Assembly (NCBI GenBank): GCA_017654935.2 | Contig: CM065703.1 | Location: forward strand, 37,773,278 to 37,837,277 | Length of the DNA stretch: 64,000 nucleotides | Direction of reading: 5' to 3' | Source: Phymorhynchus buccinoides | Lineage: Eukaryota; Mollusca; Gastropoda; Neogastropoda; Raphitomidae | Part shown: in pieces, positions 47,101 through 53,834 of the stretch | How positions within the stretch are numbered: the stretch's first letter is position 1 | Layout: each line of letters opens with the position of its first letter | Notes under the pieces: model-generated | Told to the model about the DNA's origin: nothing | What the model saw: the letters and a program-made list of their open reading frames with translations, nothing else | Database searches by the model: none | Position numbers and translations under genes: made by a program

Positions 47101-50100
47101 GATTATGGAAAACAATGTGACAATTTCCATTCTAACGGGCCAATTAGGTGACACTGTAGCATTAACTTCAAACTTTATTGCAGACTTCATGGGTCAGATG
47201 ACCCCTGGCTGCACAAAATGAGTGGTCAAATCAAAGTCAAATGGTTCAATGACTTGGGCCTGCTGACAATTGGAATTTGCTTTGGGGTGGGTTTGGGTGG
47301 GGTTTGTTTTTGGGGGGAGGGTATAATATAGTTTAAACACGAACAGTAAGTTCCTCAAATTATAAAAACAATTTTTGTCAAAACCTGAAATAATATCAAT
47401 GCAAAATAAACACATACAAATGCTTTTTGGATGCTTTGTCTAATTGTCATTTAATTGGGAAAAACCCTCATAATGCCTAATGGGCACCAAAATTAGGGTA
47501 CCAGGGATAATTCTATCATTTAGTCTCCAGAAGTGCACTCCAGAAGTGCTGACAGGCAATGCTCATGTAAGTGCAACTCAAGGTCACGGTCAGAAAAGGT
47601 TATAAATAGTTTCTCCACGGGATGCAAGTCACCCATAGGTAATAATACACCATCCTACAAAATTTAAAGTGGTTGTGTGCATGGCAGACCACACACACAC
47701 ACACATGACACACACACGCACACACTTGTGCACACAAATCAACAGAAAATCAAACATGAACGAGACATTTAAAAGTCATCCTTCATCTAGGGCAAAGGAT
47801 TTGTTGGTAAAGGTAAAGATGTGCCACCCCCCTGCATTTCTCGGTTAATTCTATTATTCCGTTTTTGCCTTTCTTACCATACATAAAGCTGTATTTTAGG
47901 AACATTTTTAGCTAATAACCTTTTTGGAATACTAACCCTAGCCCTAAGCCTAACCCTACCCCCACTATGTACTGCAGTACACCGCAATTTGTCACAGTTG
48001 TGGTTCGTTGCGTTTTTCCGTCTTATAGGGTGGGGGGTAGGGGTAAGGTTAGGGATAGGGTTAGTATTCCAAAAAGATTGGTGAAAATGTTCCTAAAATA
48101 CAGCTTTATGCATGGTAAGAAAGGCAATAACGGAAAAATACAATTAATCGATAAATGTAGGGGGGGTGGCACATCTTGACCTTTACCGATTTGTTTATTA
48201 GTTACATGTATACCAGGAACAAATCAAGGTTCTCAAATATAAATTCTAAAATTTATTATATTTTCTTTAAATATTAACTCAATTCAAGTCATATATGTCC
48301 AAAATTAATAGTTAGCTGTCAATTTGATGCATTTGCTTCAAGGGAAGTAAATCTGTGTGCAAACTATACCTTGGTCACTTCTAAACTCGCTTTGGTCCCT
48401 TAGACTACACTTTTGCCTCTGACTTTGCTTTTGTAGTGGTTTGTTGTGGGGTAACCAATCGGTGTAAAGAGTTTTTCTATATGAAGTCTATATATTAAAA
48501 AGTCTGATCTACCACTTCCCTATGTCTAAACCTGAACTAACGACCCATAATCTTCTTTCATTTCTCCATTTGTTTATGTATGTTTTGTTTGTGTGTATGG
48601 CTGAAGTAATTTGTGAGTTTTTTTAAAAATAATTCAAATTCGTTGCAATGCGAATGAGTTAAAAGATCTCCTGCAATTTTCATGTATACACCCACCTTGT
48701 CCAGGCAGTCAATACGGACATCAGGCTCGGCCAGTAACTTGCCTATGTCCTGAGGGGTACCTGAAGAAAGAACATTGTTACTTATTCTGTCTGTGGGAGT
48801 TAAATGTAAGAATACAATGAGCATGCAGAACATTTAAACACATTTTTAAAGACCCACTGACCCAGCTGGATTAAGTCCCTTGTTTTTTTCTGGGTCGGTG
48901 TGGCCCACATACAGATTTTCCTCATATAATACGATCAAGGCTGCTCTTTAAAGTGATGTCTCGTTTTCGTGCATGAGGAAATTTGTACGGGAGCCACACT
49001 TGGTCAACATAAGATTTCTTACCAGCAAGAGAGGGAAACACATGAAACCCGTGATTTTCACTCACAGACCTGGTGGGTCTTTAACTGTCCATATTAAATC
49101 ACTCCCAGTAAGTAGAGATAATAATTTACAGTGGAACCTCCCTAATAACCCCCCCCCCCCCCCCCCTATAATTAAATAAGACTCCCTCACATTTAAGACC
49201 AACTTCTCTAACTGTCCACATTAACCCTTTCACCGCCAGCCATATTTCAGCCAAAAATGTCCATTAAATTTACCTGGGTAGAGAACAAAATCCATCTGCA
49301 GTATTGGGGATTCTTCTGTGACATATAAAATAAGGTCTATCTTTACTTCCTAAAACTAAGACAATAGGGTCTTTGGATAATAGACCCCAATTTGATGCCT
49401 TTTAATAACATAGACTTTAAATCAAAGTGGTGCTAAAATGCGACTTTGGCGGTGAAAGGGTTAAATTAATCCCCACAAGTAGCTCGATAATAATTTATAG
49501 ACAGGAATCTTACAAATAAAAACTTTGGTGGATAGGAGTTAATTAGAGAGTATTCACCCTTTGTTCAATTTCATTATTTCCTGTCTTGGCCTCACTATTT
49601 CATTCTTTGTACAAAAGAGGCTTTTTGATAAATTTATAACTATAGTATTTAAACCTGCAACAGGAGTATAAAAGGAGAGTGGCGTGAGGTGCGCCCGGCA
49701 CACTCTAGCTAGAACATCAATCATCTATATTATTAAAAATTCAGGACTTTCCTGGTGTTGCATTGCCTCCAGGATCGTTCCCACCATCATTATATATCTA
49801 CTAATGTCCCATGTCATTATGTGTCTGTTCCAGACCAGAGGACGTTAAGCAGAATTTCTTTGTGCGCTTAGCATTTGAACCACTGCAGGCCACAGAAACG
49901 GGTTTCCCCCTCTATTGTGCGAGGGAGCAGGCTTAGCGCGCTGCGTAATATGTGTCGGACTAGTGTTACCCGATTCTAGGGATCGGTTGATAGGCCTTTA
50001 AACACATTGCTTTCTCAGTCTTCTAAGAACCCCCCCAAAAAAATGTTTGTTTCCGGTTTCCCGACTGTCCCTATTTTTTTGCAGCCGACCCTAAACATGT

Positions 50101-50908
50101 TTTTGATGAATAAAGAAAAAAACAAAAAAACAAAAACAAAAGTAATTTGAGCAGACGATGCAAGGGAAACAACCAATGCACTCGGCGCAGTCAAGGACCG
50201 TTACTCGCGCGAACATTTGTGACCCTACATCCGCCGACAAAATGGCGGGCACTAGACACGCGATTGCAGTTTCAATGCCAATGTGATAAATATATTCACA
50301 CACATAGACCGAGCACAAATGTTATGAAAAAAATATTTAAAAAGCCTACCTACCTACCCTATTTTTTAAACTGATGAAACCCCAAACAGACATATTTTTT
50401 GTTTTGGCCTAATGGGATTTATGCGGGCATCAACGCATTTTGCTCATAAAACTAAGAGAAGATTTATTTAATGAAAGAGAGAGCAACCTCTCTCGCACTT
50501 TTCTGCCATTAAGTTATCTCCCTTTCAGGATATGGCTCCCCCCCACCTGCGTGCGCATCTCGACCCTTCCAACGGAAGTGTCGCCATCTTAGTCCTTATT
50601 TGTGTGTAAACAAAGTGAAAATGTTGTCTAAATGTGTAAAGAAAACATCCAGATGTTATAAATACAGTTTAGATAAGTTTCGAATTGGAACAGCCAAAAA
50701 CGCAGCATCGATCTGGCATTTTTCAAACAAAGTTACTGACTAAGATGGCGGTCTCCCATAATATGGCGCTCCTTGTGGCCGGATATGACACGTGGGTACA
50801 ACTACAAGCCATATTGCAAATAGTGTGAGTGTGTGTCAATGTATGTGTGTGTGTGTGCACACTTGAGTCTGTGTATGTGTGTGTGTGTGATTCCCTGTGT
50901 GTCTGTCA

Positions 50909-50957
<49 letters not shown>

Positions 50958-51381
50958 CATGTTGCCCATGAACTTATTTTGAGTTCAAAGTTATAAATAA
51001 TTGCCATTGTTTAAGATTTATAACTGGCATAAGAAAAAGACTTGGCTATATTCACATTTATGCCCGTCAACCCGGTCAAGAACGATAATCTGTTGCAGAG
51101 TTGCTTATGCAGATGGAGAGAAAGACTTCAAACTCAAAGATCATTCTGGAATTTACTGAGTCTGTGAATGTGACTGAGTCAGTGAGTGTGGAAACGAAAG
51201 TTGCATCTTTGACTGCCAAGGATCACAAAAATACCAATGATAGGCAAAAAACAATGCATTTAAACTTTGGCACGCCTTGTATTGAAAATGTCAGTGTCTT
51301 TTCTTCATGTGTACCTTTCAAAACAGTATCCATCAATTTTTGCTCAGATTCACTGAGCTCTCCTTTCTTGTTTGCTGCCAT
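26927..51381 (-). CDS. ANKMY2: ANKMY2 orthologue, complete, 11 coding exons
   Basis: Exons (minus strand, transcription order): 51381-51315, 48760-48696, 45657-45519, 43604-43431, 41344-41259, 39434-39226, 37498-37363, 34713-34588, 33092-33020, 31392-31255, 27048-26927. All junctions are GT-AG and all phases join, giving 1335 nt or 444 residues plus TGA. Ankyrin repeats lie at about residues 46-73 ([12 protein letters not shown]), 79-107 and 108-133. A conserved middle region follows (AAFVGQH-like, INNFFP, KEPKLPP, NLNPVK). A complete MYND zinc finger has ligands C317, C320, C329, C332, C338, C342, H350 and C354. A Glu/Lys-rich helix (about 359-404) and an acidic tail end the protein. In vertebrates ANKMY2 acts with FKBP38 in ciliary and Hedgehog signalling; that role here is inference from family membership. 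Length and order match the vertebrate protein (about 440 residues). No clear minus-strand polyadenylation signal was seen just below the stop. Confidence 0.95.
27081..27645. mobile_element. CCAGGGCCTGTATTCAC element, copy 1 (empty of insertions)
   Basis: Ends accagggcctgtattcac and gtgaatacaggccctggtt. Interior has 'attatagtcccgtcaaca' and an inverted 'agaagtccttct...agaaggacttct'. Lies in ANKMY2 intron 10, overlapping the region just upstream of exon 11. Confidence 0.7.
27709..27826 (-). mobile_element. A-tailed 'GCTGTCCC' retroposon copy
   Basis: Absent at the matching place in the paralogous element (near 27118), so this is a clear insertion. The A-rich tail is on the minus strand. Confidence 0.7.
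27977..28559 (-). mobile_element. CCGTAATTTTCGG MITE, copy 2
   Basis: Inverted relative to copy 1, flanked by TA. The paralogue at about 27570 is an empty site. Confidence 0.85.
28700..28810. repeat. (GT)n-rich microsatellite
   Basis: Interrupted GT/GC repeat directly abutting the TTTGTGGCTC repeat. Confidence 0.9.
28812..29197 (+). mobile_element. 'TTTGTGGCTC' family, copy 2
   Basis: Same structure as 612-1012, from the tttgtggctcaagcc palindrome to cgcgcttgttt. Confidence 0.75.
29387..29941 (+). mobile_element. CCGTAATTTTCGG MITE, copy 3
   Basis: TA-flanked; left end ccgtaattttcggactataa, right end tatgg before TA. Internal deletion relative to copy 1 near 29840. Confidence 0.85.
29942..30696. 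repeat. intronic DNA with a 120-bp tandem duplication
   Basis: 'cacaccgattggttccccca...gtgaccaaggtatggtgtgc' occurs twice (about 30280-30395 and 30405-30515). Its inverted homologue lies at 48300-48540 in intron 2, so this is a dispersed repeat. Confidence 0.6.
30697..31223. mobile_element. CCCTTTCACCGCCA MITE, copy 2, split by another MITE
   Basis: Outer ends TTAGCCCTTTCGCTGCCA and GGCGGCGAAAGGGTTAA. The body is interrupted at 30854-31114. The left TTAA has mutated to TTAG. Confidence 0.8.
30854..31114 (+). mobile_element. TGTGATGCAG MITE, copy 1
   Basis: Ends TGTGATGCAGTAC and GTGCTGCATCACA; 261 bp with an internal (GA)n run (30900-30958). A second copy is at 36510-36760. The TSD length could not be fixed. 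Confidence 0.8.
31255..31392 (-). CDS. ANKMY2: ANKMY2 coding exon 10 (charged helix)
   Basis: Acceptor gtttcag|AG, donor GGAG|gtatgc. Codes [20 protein letters not shown] and a second [13 protein letters not shown] block, a predicted charged single helix or coiled coil. The phase matches exon 9 exactly and the corresponding vertebrate segment is also Lys/Glu rich. Confidence 0.9.
31710..31905 (+). repeat. 64-bp tandem repeat, 3 copies
   Basis: Unit 'aaaaagacatttatttgaag', 'gaatacaattacactaggca', 'gttgctgaaacagaaggaaa', 'gaag'. Copies nearly identical. In ANKMY2 intron 9. Confidence 0.9.
32364..32683 (+). repeat. 88-bp tandem repeat, about 3.5 copies
   Basis: Unit 'attaaggtaagaatgagatt', 'aaaattacagcccc', 'cgacaactaaggccatgtca', 'gggctgtcacaacgctaaat'. 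Contains the short GACAGTCC-type motif seen elsewhere and a cagccctg...cagggctg hairpin. Confidence 0.85.
33020..33092 (-). CDS. ANKMY2: ANKMY2 coding exon 9 (second half of MYND finger)
   Basis: Codes [24 protein letters not shown], supplying the last four MYND ligands (C, C, H, C). Two AGs are available at the start. The cacag|ACCCAG site keeps the usual four residues between the second CxxC and YC, so I chose it. Donor GGAG|gtaaag. Confidence 0.92.
33175..33680 (+). mobile_element. tRNA-derived SINE, copy 2
   Basis: A-box-like 'gtggcagagtggttaag' and B-box-like 'gggttctcaatccc' at the 5' end, resembling a tRNA-Ser/Leu head. 3' portion 'ggtaggcgctgcacttgcgg' and 'ctctccaggggagagcagcc' as at 44974. 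Confidence 0.7.
33848..34202 (+). repeat. 87-90 bp tandem array made of SINE head plus flank
   Basis: Four units of 'accccattgtctgatagtcc', 'gtaaagatatggtaatcagt' and 'ctccccatggggataccggg'. Each carries the 5' head of the GAA-tailed SINE; the last unit runs into the full SINE. Confidence 0.85.
34165..34577 (+). mobile_element. (GAA)n-tailed SINE family B, copy 1
   Basis: Shares the family A 5' half ('ccatggggatacc', 'agttctgtgcttg', 'ctttgactctgcc') but has a different 3' half ('tccgaaatcggaatgtgtcg', 'aaccggacacat', 'ggccgtatggcccgggaa') before (GAA)n. It ends about 10 bp from exon 8. Confidence 0.75.
34588..34713 (-). CDS. ANKMY2: ANKMY2 coding exon 8 (first half of MYND finger)
   Basis: Acceptor tgtttag|GGG, donor TAC|gtaagt. 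Codes [20 protein letters not shown] then [18 protein letters not shown], giving the first four zinc ligands (CxxC, eight residues, CxxC). Confidence 0.94.
34750..35198 (-). mobile_element. CAGGCATCAGAA MITE, copy 1 with 6-bp TSD
   Basis: Ends CAGGCATC and TTCTGATGCCTG, flanked by AACGTC on both sides (34744-34749, 35199-35204). 449 bp. Inverted homologue of 57716-58173 with small indels. In ANKMY2 intron 7. Confidence 0.85.
35276..35850 (+). mobile_element. CCGTAATTTTCGG MITE, copy 4
   Basis: Left end taccgtaattttcagg. The right end is diverged. Same interior as copy 1. Confidence 0.8.
35932..36026. repeat. (CA)n-rich microsatellite
   Basis: CA repeats mixed with CG steps. Confidence 0.9.
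36186..36852 (-). mobile_element. 'TTTGTGGCTC' family, copy 3, split by a MITE
   Basis: Inverted copy of 612-1012, interrupted at 36510-36760 by the TGTGATGCAG MITE. Its outer palindrome is at about 36826-36846. Confidence 0.8.
36510..36760 (+). mobile_element. TGTGATGCAG MITE, copy 2
   Basis: Nearly identical to 30854-31114, including the (GA)n run, so both insertions look recent. Confidence 0.85.
36971..37086 (-). mobile_element. SINE family B, 5'-truncated copy 2
   Basis: Minus-strand 3' end: 'cttcttcttctgc' tail, 'cccaggccatatgg', and 'ccaacatattccaatttc' as the inverse of the family B core. Confidence 0.65.
37092..37309 (+). mobile_element. CAGGGCTCCCA element, copy 3 with 5-bp TSD
   Basis: 218 bp; left end TAGGGCTCCCA (first base changed), right end GGGAGCCCTG. 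Flanked by AGAGT at 37087-37091 and 37310-37314. hAT-like ends. Confidence 0.75.
37363..37498 (-). CDS. ANKMY2: ANKMY2 coding exon 7
   Basis: Acceptor gtgacag|T, donor ATG|gtgcgt. Codes [20 protein letters not shown], then [21 protein letters not shown]. The truncated end of a TTAA element and a CAGGG-type element lie within about 20-55 bp of its donor. Confidence 0.94.
37571..38126 (-). mobile_element. SINE family A, copy 4, with TSD and nested insert
   Basis: GAA tail (as TTCTTCTTC) at 37571; head at about 38126. Flanked by AACCAGCAATTCAT (37557-37570) and AACCAGCAATTAAT (38127-38140). Interrupted by 37652-37888. Confidence 0.85.
37652..37888 (+). mobile_element. retroposon-like insert with 8-bp TSD
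   Basis: Flanked by CTAAGAAA (37644-37651, 37889-37896) inside the SINE. Its end 'gtctcttgtgaataaaata' plus 'acgtcactttacacttgt' recurs inverted at 46755-46830. Confidence 0.65.
38523..38760. mobile_element. CCCTTTCACCGCCA MITE, copy 3
   Basis: Ends TTAACCCTTTTACCGCCA and TGGCGGTGAAAGGGTTAA, 238 bp, uninterrupted. Confidence 0.88.
38795..39034. mobile_element. GGTGGACCCTGACGG foldback element, half copy
   Basis: Only the right arm of the 10519-11089 element is present ('ccgccattacaaaagag' to 'cgtcagggtccacctttaa'). Confidence 0.7.
39040..39215. mobile_element. CCCTTTCACCGCCA MITE, copy 4, beside exon 6 donor
   Basis: Shortened copy (176 bp) with ends ATAAACCCTTTCATCGCC and GCGGTGAAGAGGTTAA. 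It stops 11 bp from ANKMY2 exon 6. Confidence 0.8.
39226..39434 (-). CDS. ANKMY2: ANKMY2 coding exon 6
   Basis: Acceptor ttaacag|GTGGCC, donor AAGAG|gtacgt. Codes [20 protein letters not shown] through KDNLDTFVK, part of the helical middle region. A TTAA-type MITE ends 11 bp beyond the exon. The acceptor side is the source of the tandem arrays at 39368-41040. Confidence 0.94.
39368..40252 (-). repeat. 97-bp tandem array derived from ANKMY2 exon 6 boundary
   Basis: Six units beginning ccagcaccttgcacacc at 39368 (the real exon edge), 39465, 39902, 39991, 40088 and 40185. Each holds about 67 bp of exon 6 plus about 30 bp of intron, including the acceptor (minus-strand ttaacag|GTGGCC). One unit is followed by a SINE (39553-39900). 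Confidence 0.92.
39553..39900 (+). mobile_element. tRNA-derived SINE, copy 3, inside the exon-derived array
   Basis: A-box-like 'agtggcacagtgataatg', B-box-like 'cgagttcaaacctggg', body 'gagtctttcggatgagacg' and tail taatacctaata. Same family as 25925-26300. Confidence 0.85.
40302..41040 (-). repeat. 101-bp tandem array, diverged from exon 6 boundary
   Basis: About eight units ('ctacagcacctggcacactt', 'aggtacagggctacctgtca', 'gccttggttcatatgcactg'), at 40413, 40514, 40615, 40716, 40817, 40918 and 41010. The core aligns to the exon 6 acceptor (minus-strand gacag|GTAGCCCTGTACCT). Confidence 0.88.
41109..41176. repeat. (GT)n-rich microsatellite
   Basis: GT repeats with GC interruptions next to ANKMY2 exon 5. 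Confidence 0.9.
41259..41344 (-). CDS. ANKMY2: ANKMY2 coding exon 5
   Basis: Acceptor cctgcag|GT, donor AAG|gtacgc. Codes [20 protein letters not shown] and NMTNLNPVK, matching the conserved post-ankyrin KEPKLPP...NLHPVK block of the family. Phase 1 in, phase 0 out. Confidence 0.94.
41761..42332 (-). mobile_element. CCGTAATTTTCGG MITE, copy 5
   Basis: Inverted orientation, TA on both ends (41761, 42331), ends ccgtatttttcgg and ccgaaaattacgg. Confidence 0.88.
42356..42470 (-). mobile_element. CAGGGCTCCCA element, partial copy 4
   Basis: Contains 'ggctcccaatcgtcctgca' and 'caaggggtcctagggacc' but lacks the other end. Confidence 0.6.
42734..42871 (+). mobile_element. TACAGTGGAACC MITE, copy 3
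   Basis: 'tacagtggaacctcccttat' to 'gaaggtctta'. Duplicated together with exon 4 fragments. Confidence 0.75.
42997..43138. repeat. (TAC)n microsatellite
   Basis: Imperfect TAC/CTA repeats between exon 4 fragments. Confidence 0.9.
43266..43401 (+). mobile_element. TACAGTGGAACC MITE, copy 4
   Basis: As 42734-42871, immediately beside exon 4; part of the same duplication unit. Confidence 0.75.
43431..43604 (-). CDS. ANKMY2: ANKMY2 coding exon 4 (ankyrin repeats)
   Basis: Acceptor gtttcag|GG, donor AAAG|gttagt. Codes [12 protein letters not shown], then [17 protein letters not shown] and [17 protein letters not shown]. The donor-side half is copied twice more, plus a short piece, in the adjoining intron (42671-43240). 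Confidence 0.95.
43835..43990. repeat. (GT)n-rich block
   Basis: Imperfect GT repeats in ANKMY2 intron 3; open frames here are low-complexity. Confidence 0.8.
44167..44745 (+). repeat. 550-bp dispersed repeat, copy 2
   Basis: Homologue of 8359-8900, ending with 'cagccgacacattccgattt' and 'gggactttgctaccgc'. Confidence 0.75.
44974..45092 (+). mobile_element. tRNA-derived SINE, 3' fragment
   Basis: 'ggataggcgctgcacttgca', 'gggggagagcagcccgaat' and an (AATACC)n-type tail. Confidence 0.7.
45136..45394. mobile_element. CCCTTTCACCGCCA MITE, copy 5
   Basis: Ends TTAACCCTTTCAGTTTCA and TGGCGGTGAAAGGGTTAA, followed by a 21-nt poly(G) run at 45423-45443. Confidence 0.85.
45519..45657 (-). CDS. ANKMY2: ANKMY2 coding exon 3 (ankyrin repeats)
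   Basis: Acceptor taacag|AGT, donor TCGG|gtgag. Codes [20 protein letters not shown] and on to LHFAAISG, one full ankyrin repeat and the first half of the second (TPLxxAxxxG and LLxxGAxVN patterns visible). Confidence 0.95.
46507..46685 (+). mobile_element. SINE-like family C, copy 5 with longer 5' end
   Basis: 5' 'gatgaggtttatccgaggcg' stem followed by the family C core to 'aagaggacgtaaaa'. In ANKMY2 intron 2. Confidence 0.75.
46686..47808. other. intron 2 segment, no gene
   Basis: AT-rich. Includes the inverted homologue (46755-46830) of the 37652-37888 insert and a (CA)n at 47690-47725. Confidence 0.4.
47809..48187. mobile_element. foldback element with 150-160 bp arms
   Basis: Arms share 'aagatgtgccacccccc', 'gcctttcttaccat', 'cataaagctgtattttagga' and 'ttttggaatactaaccct'. 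The loop is about 65 bp. Ends ggtaaag/ctttacc. No open frame. Confidence 0.85.
48300..48540 (-). repeat. dispersed repeat, inverse of 30280-30600
   Basis: 'ttggtcacttctaaactcgc', 'ggtaaccaatcggtgta' and 'tagttagctgtcaatt' match the intron 10 repeat in reverse complement. Confidence 0.6.
48696..48760 (-). CDS. ANKMY2: ANKMY2 coding exon 2
   Basis: Acceptor ttcttcag|GT, donor AAG|gtgggt. Codes [22 protein letters not shown], the capping helix before the first full ankyrin repeat. The phase-1 start joins exon 1 and the end is phase 0. Confidence 0.94.
49127..49213 (+). mobile_element. TACAGTGGAACC MITE, partial copy 5
   Basis: Left end intact, then a poly(C) tract (49149-49166) and 'agaccaacttctctaact'. 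Confidence 0.6.
49221..49464. mobile_element. CCCTTTCACCGCCA MITE, copy 6, best preserved
   Basis: Ends TTAACCCTTTCACCGCCA and its exact reverse complement; 244 bp. Confidence 0.9.
49727..49860 (+). mobile_element. SINE-like family C, copy 6
   Basis: Core from 'atctatattattaaaaattc' to 'aggacgttaagcagaatttc'. Confidence 0.7.
50820..50957. repeat. (GT)n and (GA)n microsatellite
   Basis: GT repeats, then a perfect (GA)n at 50917-50950, in ANKMY2 intron 1. Confidence 0.9.
51315..51381 (-). CDS. ANKMY2: ANKMY2 coding exon 1 (start codon)
   Basis: Codes [20 protein letters not shown] and two more residues, then donor G|gtacac in phase 1. The KKGEL motif followed by an acidic helix is the normal N-terminus of the family, which decides this ATG. 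Upstream (higher coordinates) is AT-rich non-coding DNA. Confidence 0.93.
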
Positions 51382-51799
51382 GTTGAAACAATAATGCCAC
51401 TACATATATCCCTAAACACAGAATAAAACTATAAACTATTTTGAAATGTTTACTTATTCGACTGGTGCAGCATATAGCAAATAAAAGAATATATTAAAAG
51501 ACATGTGCTTTATTTTAAAATATTCTAAAGTTTGTAAAATGTCAATATGTATCATATGTGTGATACTATAGAGTAAATTGGGACATTACATTACTGCTGT
51601 AAGGGGGCATGATAGTGGCTGTAAAATATTCATTATATTAATAATAAAACTCTGAATATTTAGCATAGTATAAGTTTAACCTAAAACACTAATTAAAAAT
51701 AGCCGTTGTAACTCAAAAACTTTATATGGCCTATAAAACATAAAACATATTGCATCTAAGATTCGTGCTTTCCTCATAATTTCTAATGGAATAGGCCTA

Positions 51800-51840
51800 A
51801 ACCTTGCTGTAGGACTTCCGGTCCAACGTTGTTAGACGGA
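51800..51840 (-). promoter_or_regulatory. possible ANKMY2 promoter element (ETS-like)
   Basis: An ACCGGAAGT-type ETS core reads on the minus strand about 430 bp upstream of the ANKMY2 start codon. ETS sites are frequent at housekeeping animal promoters. No TATA box or initiator could be fixed, so this is only a candidate. Confidence 0.2.
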
Positions 51841-52105
51841 GTAAACTTAATTTTAGGGTAATTTGCTTCCAATTTAGTTTTGTATTATTATTTAAGCCGA
51901 TGCATAATGATGTTTAGAAAAGAAAACGTTTGTATTTTGGTAATTACGCATTAGCCTTTATTTGTCTGGTTTGATTTACGTCAAATTTTGTTGCAATCGC
52001 TGGCCATGTGCTGTCTCAATGTCTGCTTCAATTCAAATGCGCGCTAGGCCGGTTAGTGCCTCCGTCAAACTCAAAGGTTCTAGTTCTAGACTTCTACAGG
52101 TTGAA

Positions 52106-53834
52106 CAGGGTTCATAGGGGCCTTACCAGTCCTTATAAGTCTTTACCAATTGAAATCTCCAAGTAAGGCCTTACAAGAGGTTATGGTGTGAATGGCAACC
52201 TGTTGTCTTGGATTGAAGATTTTCTACATGGACGTACTCAGTATGTCAATGTTAATAATTCTTGTTCGGATAAAATACAAGTTACAAGTGGAGTTCCCCA
52301 GGGAAGTGTCCTTGGCCCTACCCTTTTTATTTATTATATAAATGACTTGCCAGAAAAGGTTGAATGTGAAGTTAAAATATTTGCAGATGATACAAAAGCC
52401 TATTCCACAGTAAATGATAATATGAAATCAAAAGAAAAAATTCAGAAGTGTATTGACTCTTTGGTTGGTTGGTCAGAGGAGTGGCTGATGAATTTTAATA
52501 GTCAAAAGTGCAAGGTGATGCATCTTGGAAAAAATAACCCAATGCATGAGTATTTTATGAATGATGGTGGTGTCAGAAGGGTTCTTGAAGCACAAATGCG
52601 GAGAAAGATCTTGGTGTTATAGTTGATCCATTGCTATCTTTTGAACCACACATCAACGATACTGTTAAAAAGGCAAACCGTACTGCTGGTCTACTAATCA
52701 GAACAATAACTAATAAATCAAAGGAAATTATGCTACCTCTTTATAAAACATTAGTACGCCCCTTATTAGAGTATGGAAATCCTGTCTGGTGTCCCTTTTT
52801 GAGAAAACATGTTGATCATTTAGAAGGTGTCCAAAGGAGATTTACGAAAACAATTATTGGAACCAGAGATATGGACTATGAGGACAGACTAAAGTATTTG
52901 GGAATACCTAGTTTGGAATACAGACGTCTAAGAGGCGATTTGATTGAGGTGTATAAAATTCTTAATAAGTTCTATGATCCTAACACAACTAAAACTTTAC
53001 TAACTTTAACTGACGAGGAGAGAACACGAGGGCATGATTTTAAATTAACAAAAAAACTAAATAACAGTCGTTCAGCTCAAAACTTTTTTACTAACAGAGT
53101 AATAACTGCATGGAACAATCTTTCTAATGAAACTGTAAATGCATCATCACTAAATAGGTTCAAAAATCTTATTGACAAAAAATTTAATACTATTATGTAC
53201 TCCACAAATTTGGAGAAATAAAAAATATTTAAAAAAAACCCACAAAAAAACACCAACCCAACCCAAAACAAATACACAATAGCCGTAGTAATTCACGGGC
53301 AAACAAAAAGAAAAAGGAAAATAAATATTTATATTTGAAAAAAATATCTAGAGGGCAAAAGGCTTCATAAGCCTACAGAGCCTAAACTGATATGATATGA
53401 TATGATAAGTGCTTACATTCACTTCAAGGTCCTTACAAGTCCTGACAGCTGCCCAAAACTGCCCTGAGCAGCAAGACCATACTCAAAATAGATCGCAGAA
53501 GCAGCACTTTTACGCTCAGCACCTACTCCACCTTACCCCCCTCCCCCACCTTCCCGTTTCAACTGACCGCTTAGCAGACGAACGATGCACCGCGAGTTGT
53601 CTAGATGAAAGAGAAATTGAACTGAAATCTCGTTCTTTATCCTGGTGTCGTTTTACGAAGAAGAAAAACGCGCATATCTGTCAGCCATAGTTTTTGTATC
53701 TGCTTAGACATTGTTCACAATGCTGGGAAAGTGTTCCTTTCAAGATCGTTGGCTAAAAGATGGAGATTATCCTTTGGCCTACAGGTCCTTACAAGGTCCT
53801 TACTTGGGGATAGCTGAAAGCACTGGGAACCCTG
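52106..53834. mobile_element. CAGGGTTC-ended element with 5-bp TSD, host of a LINE
   Basis: Left end CAGGGTTCATAGGGGCCTTA, right end ...GGGAACCCTG. TTGAA directly flanks both sides (52101-52105, 53835-53839). Subterminal 'ccttacaag' motifs are on both ends. A related end is at 62588-62760. The LINE at 52178-53407 is inserted inside. hAT-like by the CAGGG ends (inference). Confidence 0.7.
52178..53407 (+). pseudogene. 5'-truncated LINE reverse transcriptase (CR1/jockey group), frameshifted
   Basis: In frame from 52182, GYGVNGNLLSWIEDFL leads into the RT core VPQGSVLGPTLF, the FADD active site, then WLMNFNSQKCKVMHLGK. A single frameshift near 52595 moves to the frame carrying EKDLGVIVDPLLSFEPHI, RPLLEYGNPVW and RRFTKTI, ending with TAA at 53221. 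The C-terminal part matches non-LTR RT 'AAR..' tails. The 3' end has a (TGATA)n-like run at 53388-53407. No endonuclease domain, so the copy is dead. Confidence 0.85.

Noticed and set aside
47920..48070. Interstitial telomeric repeat (ccctaaccct-like)
   Set aside because: The few TAACCCTA-like units are irregular and belong to the arms of the foldback element.
50571..50790. AAGATGGCG-type motifs (YY1-like) as a promoter
   Set aside because: They lie inside ANKMY2 intron 1, downstream of the start-codon exon, in both orientations, and no transcript start can be placed there. An internal promoter cannot be excluded but is unsupported.
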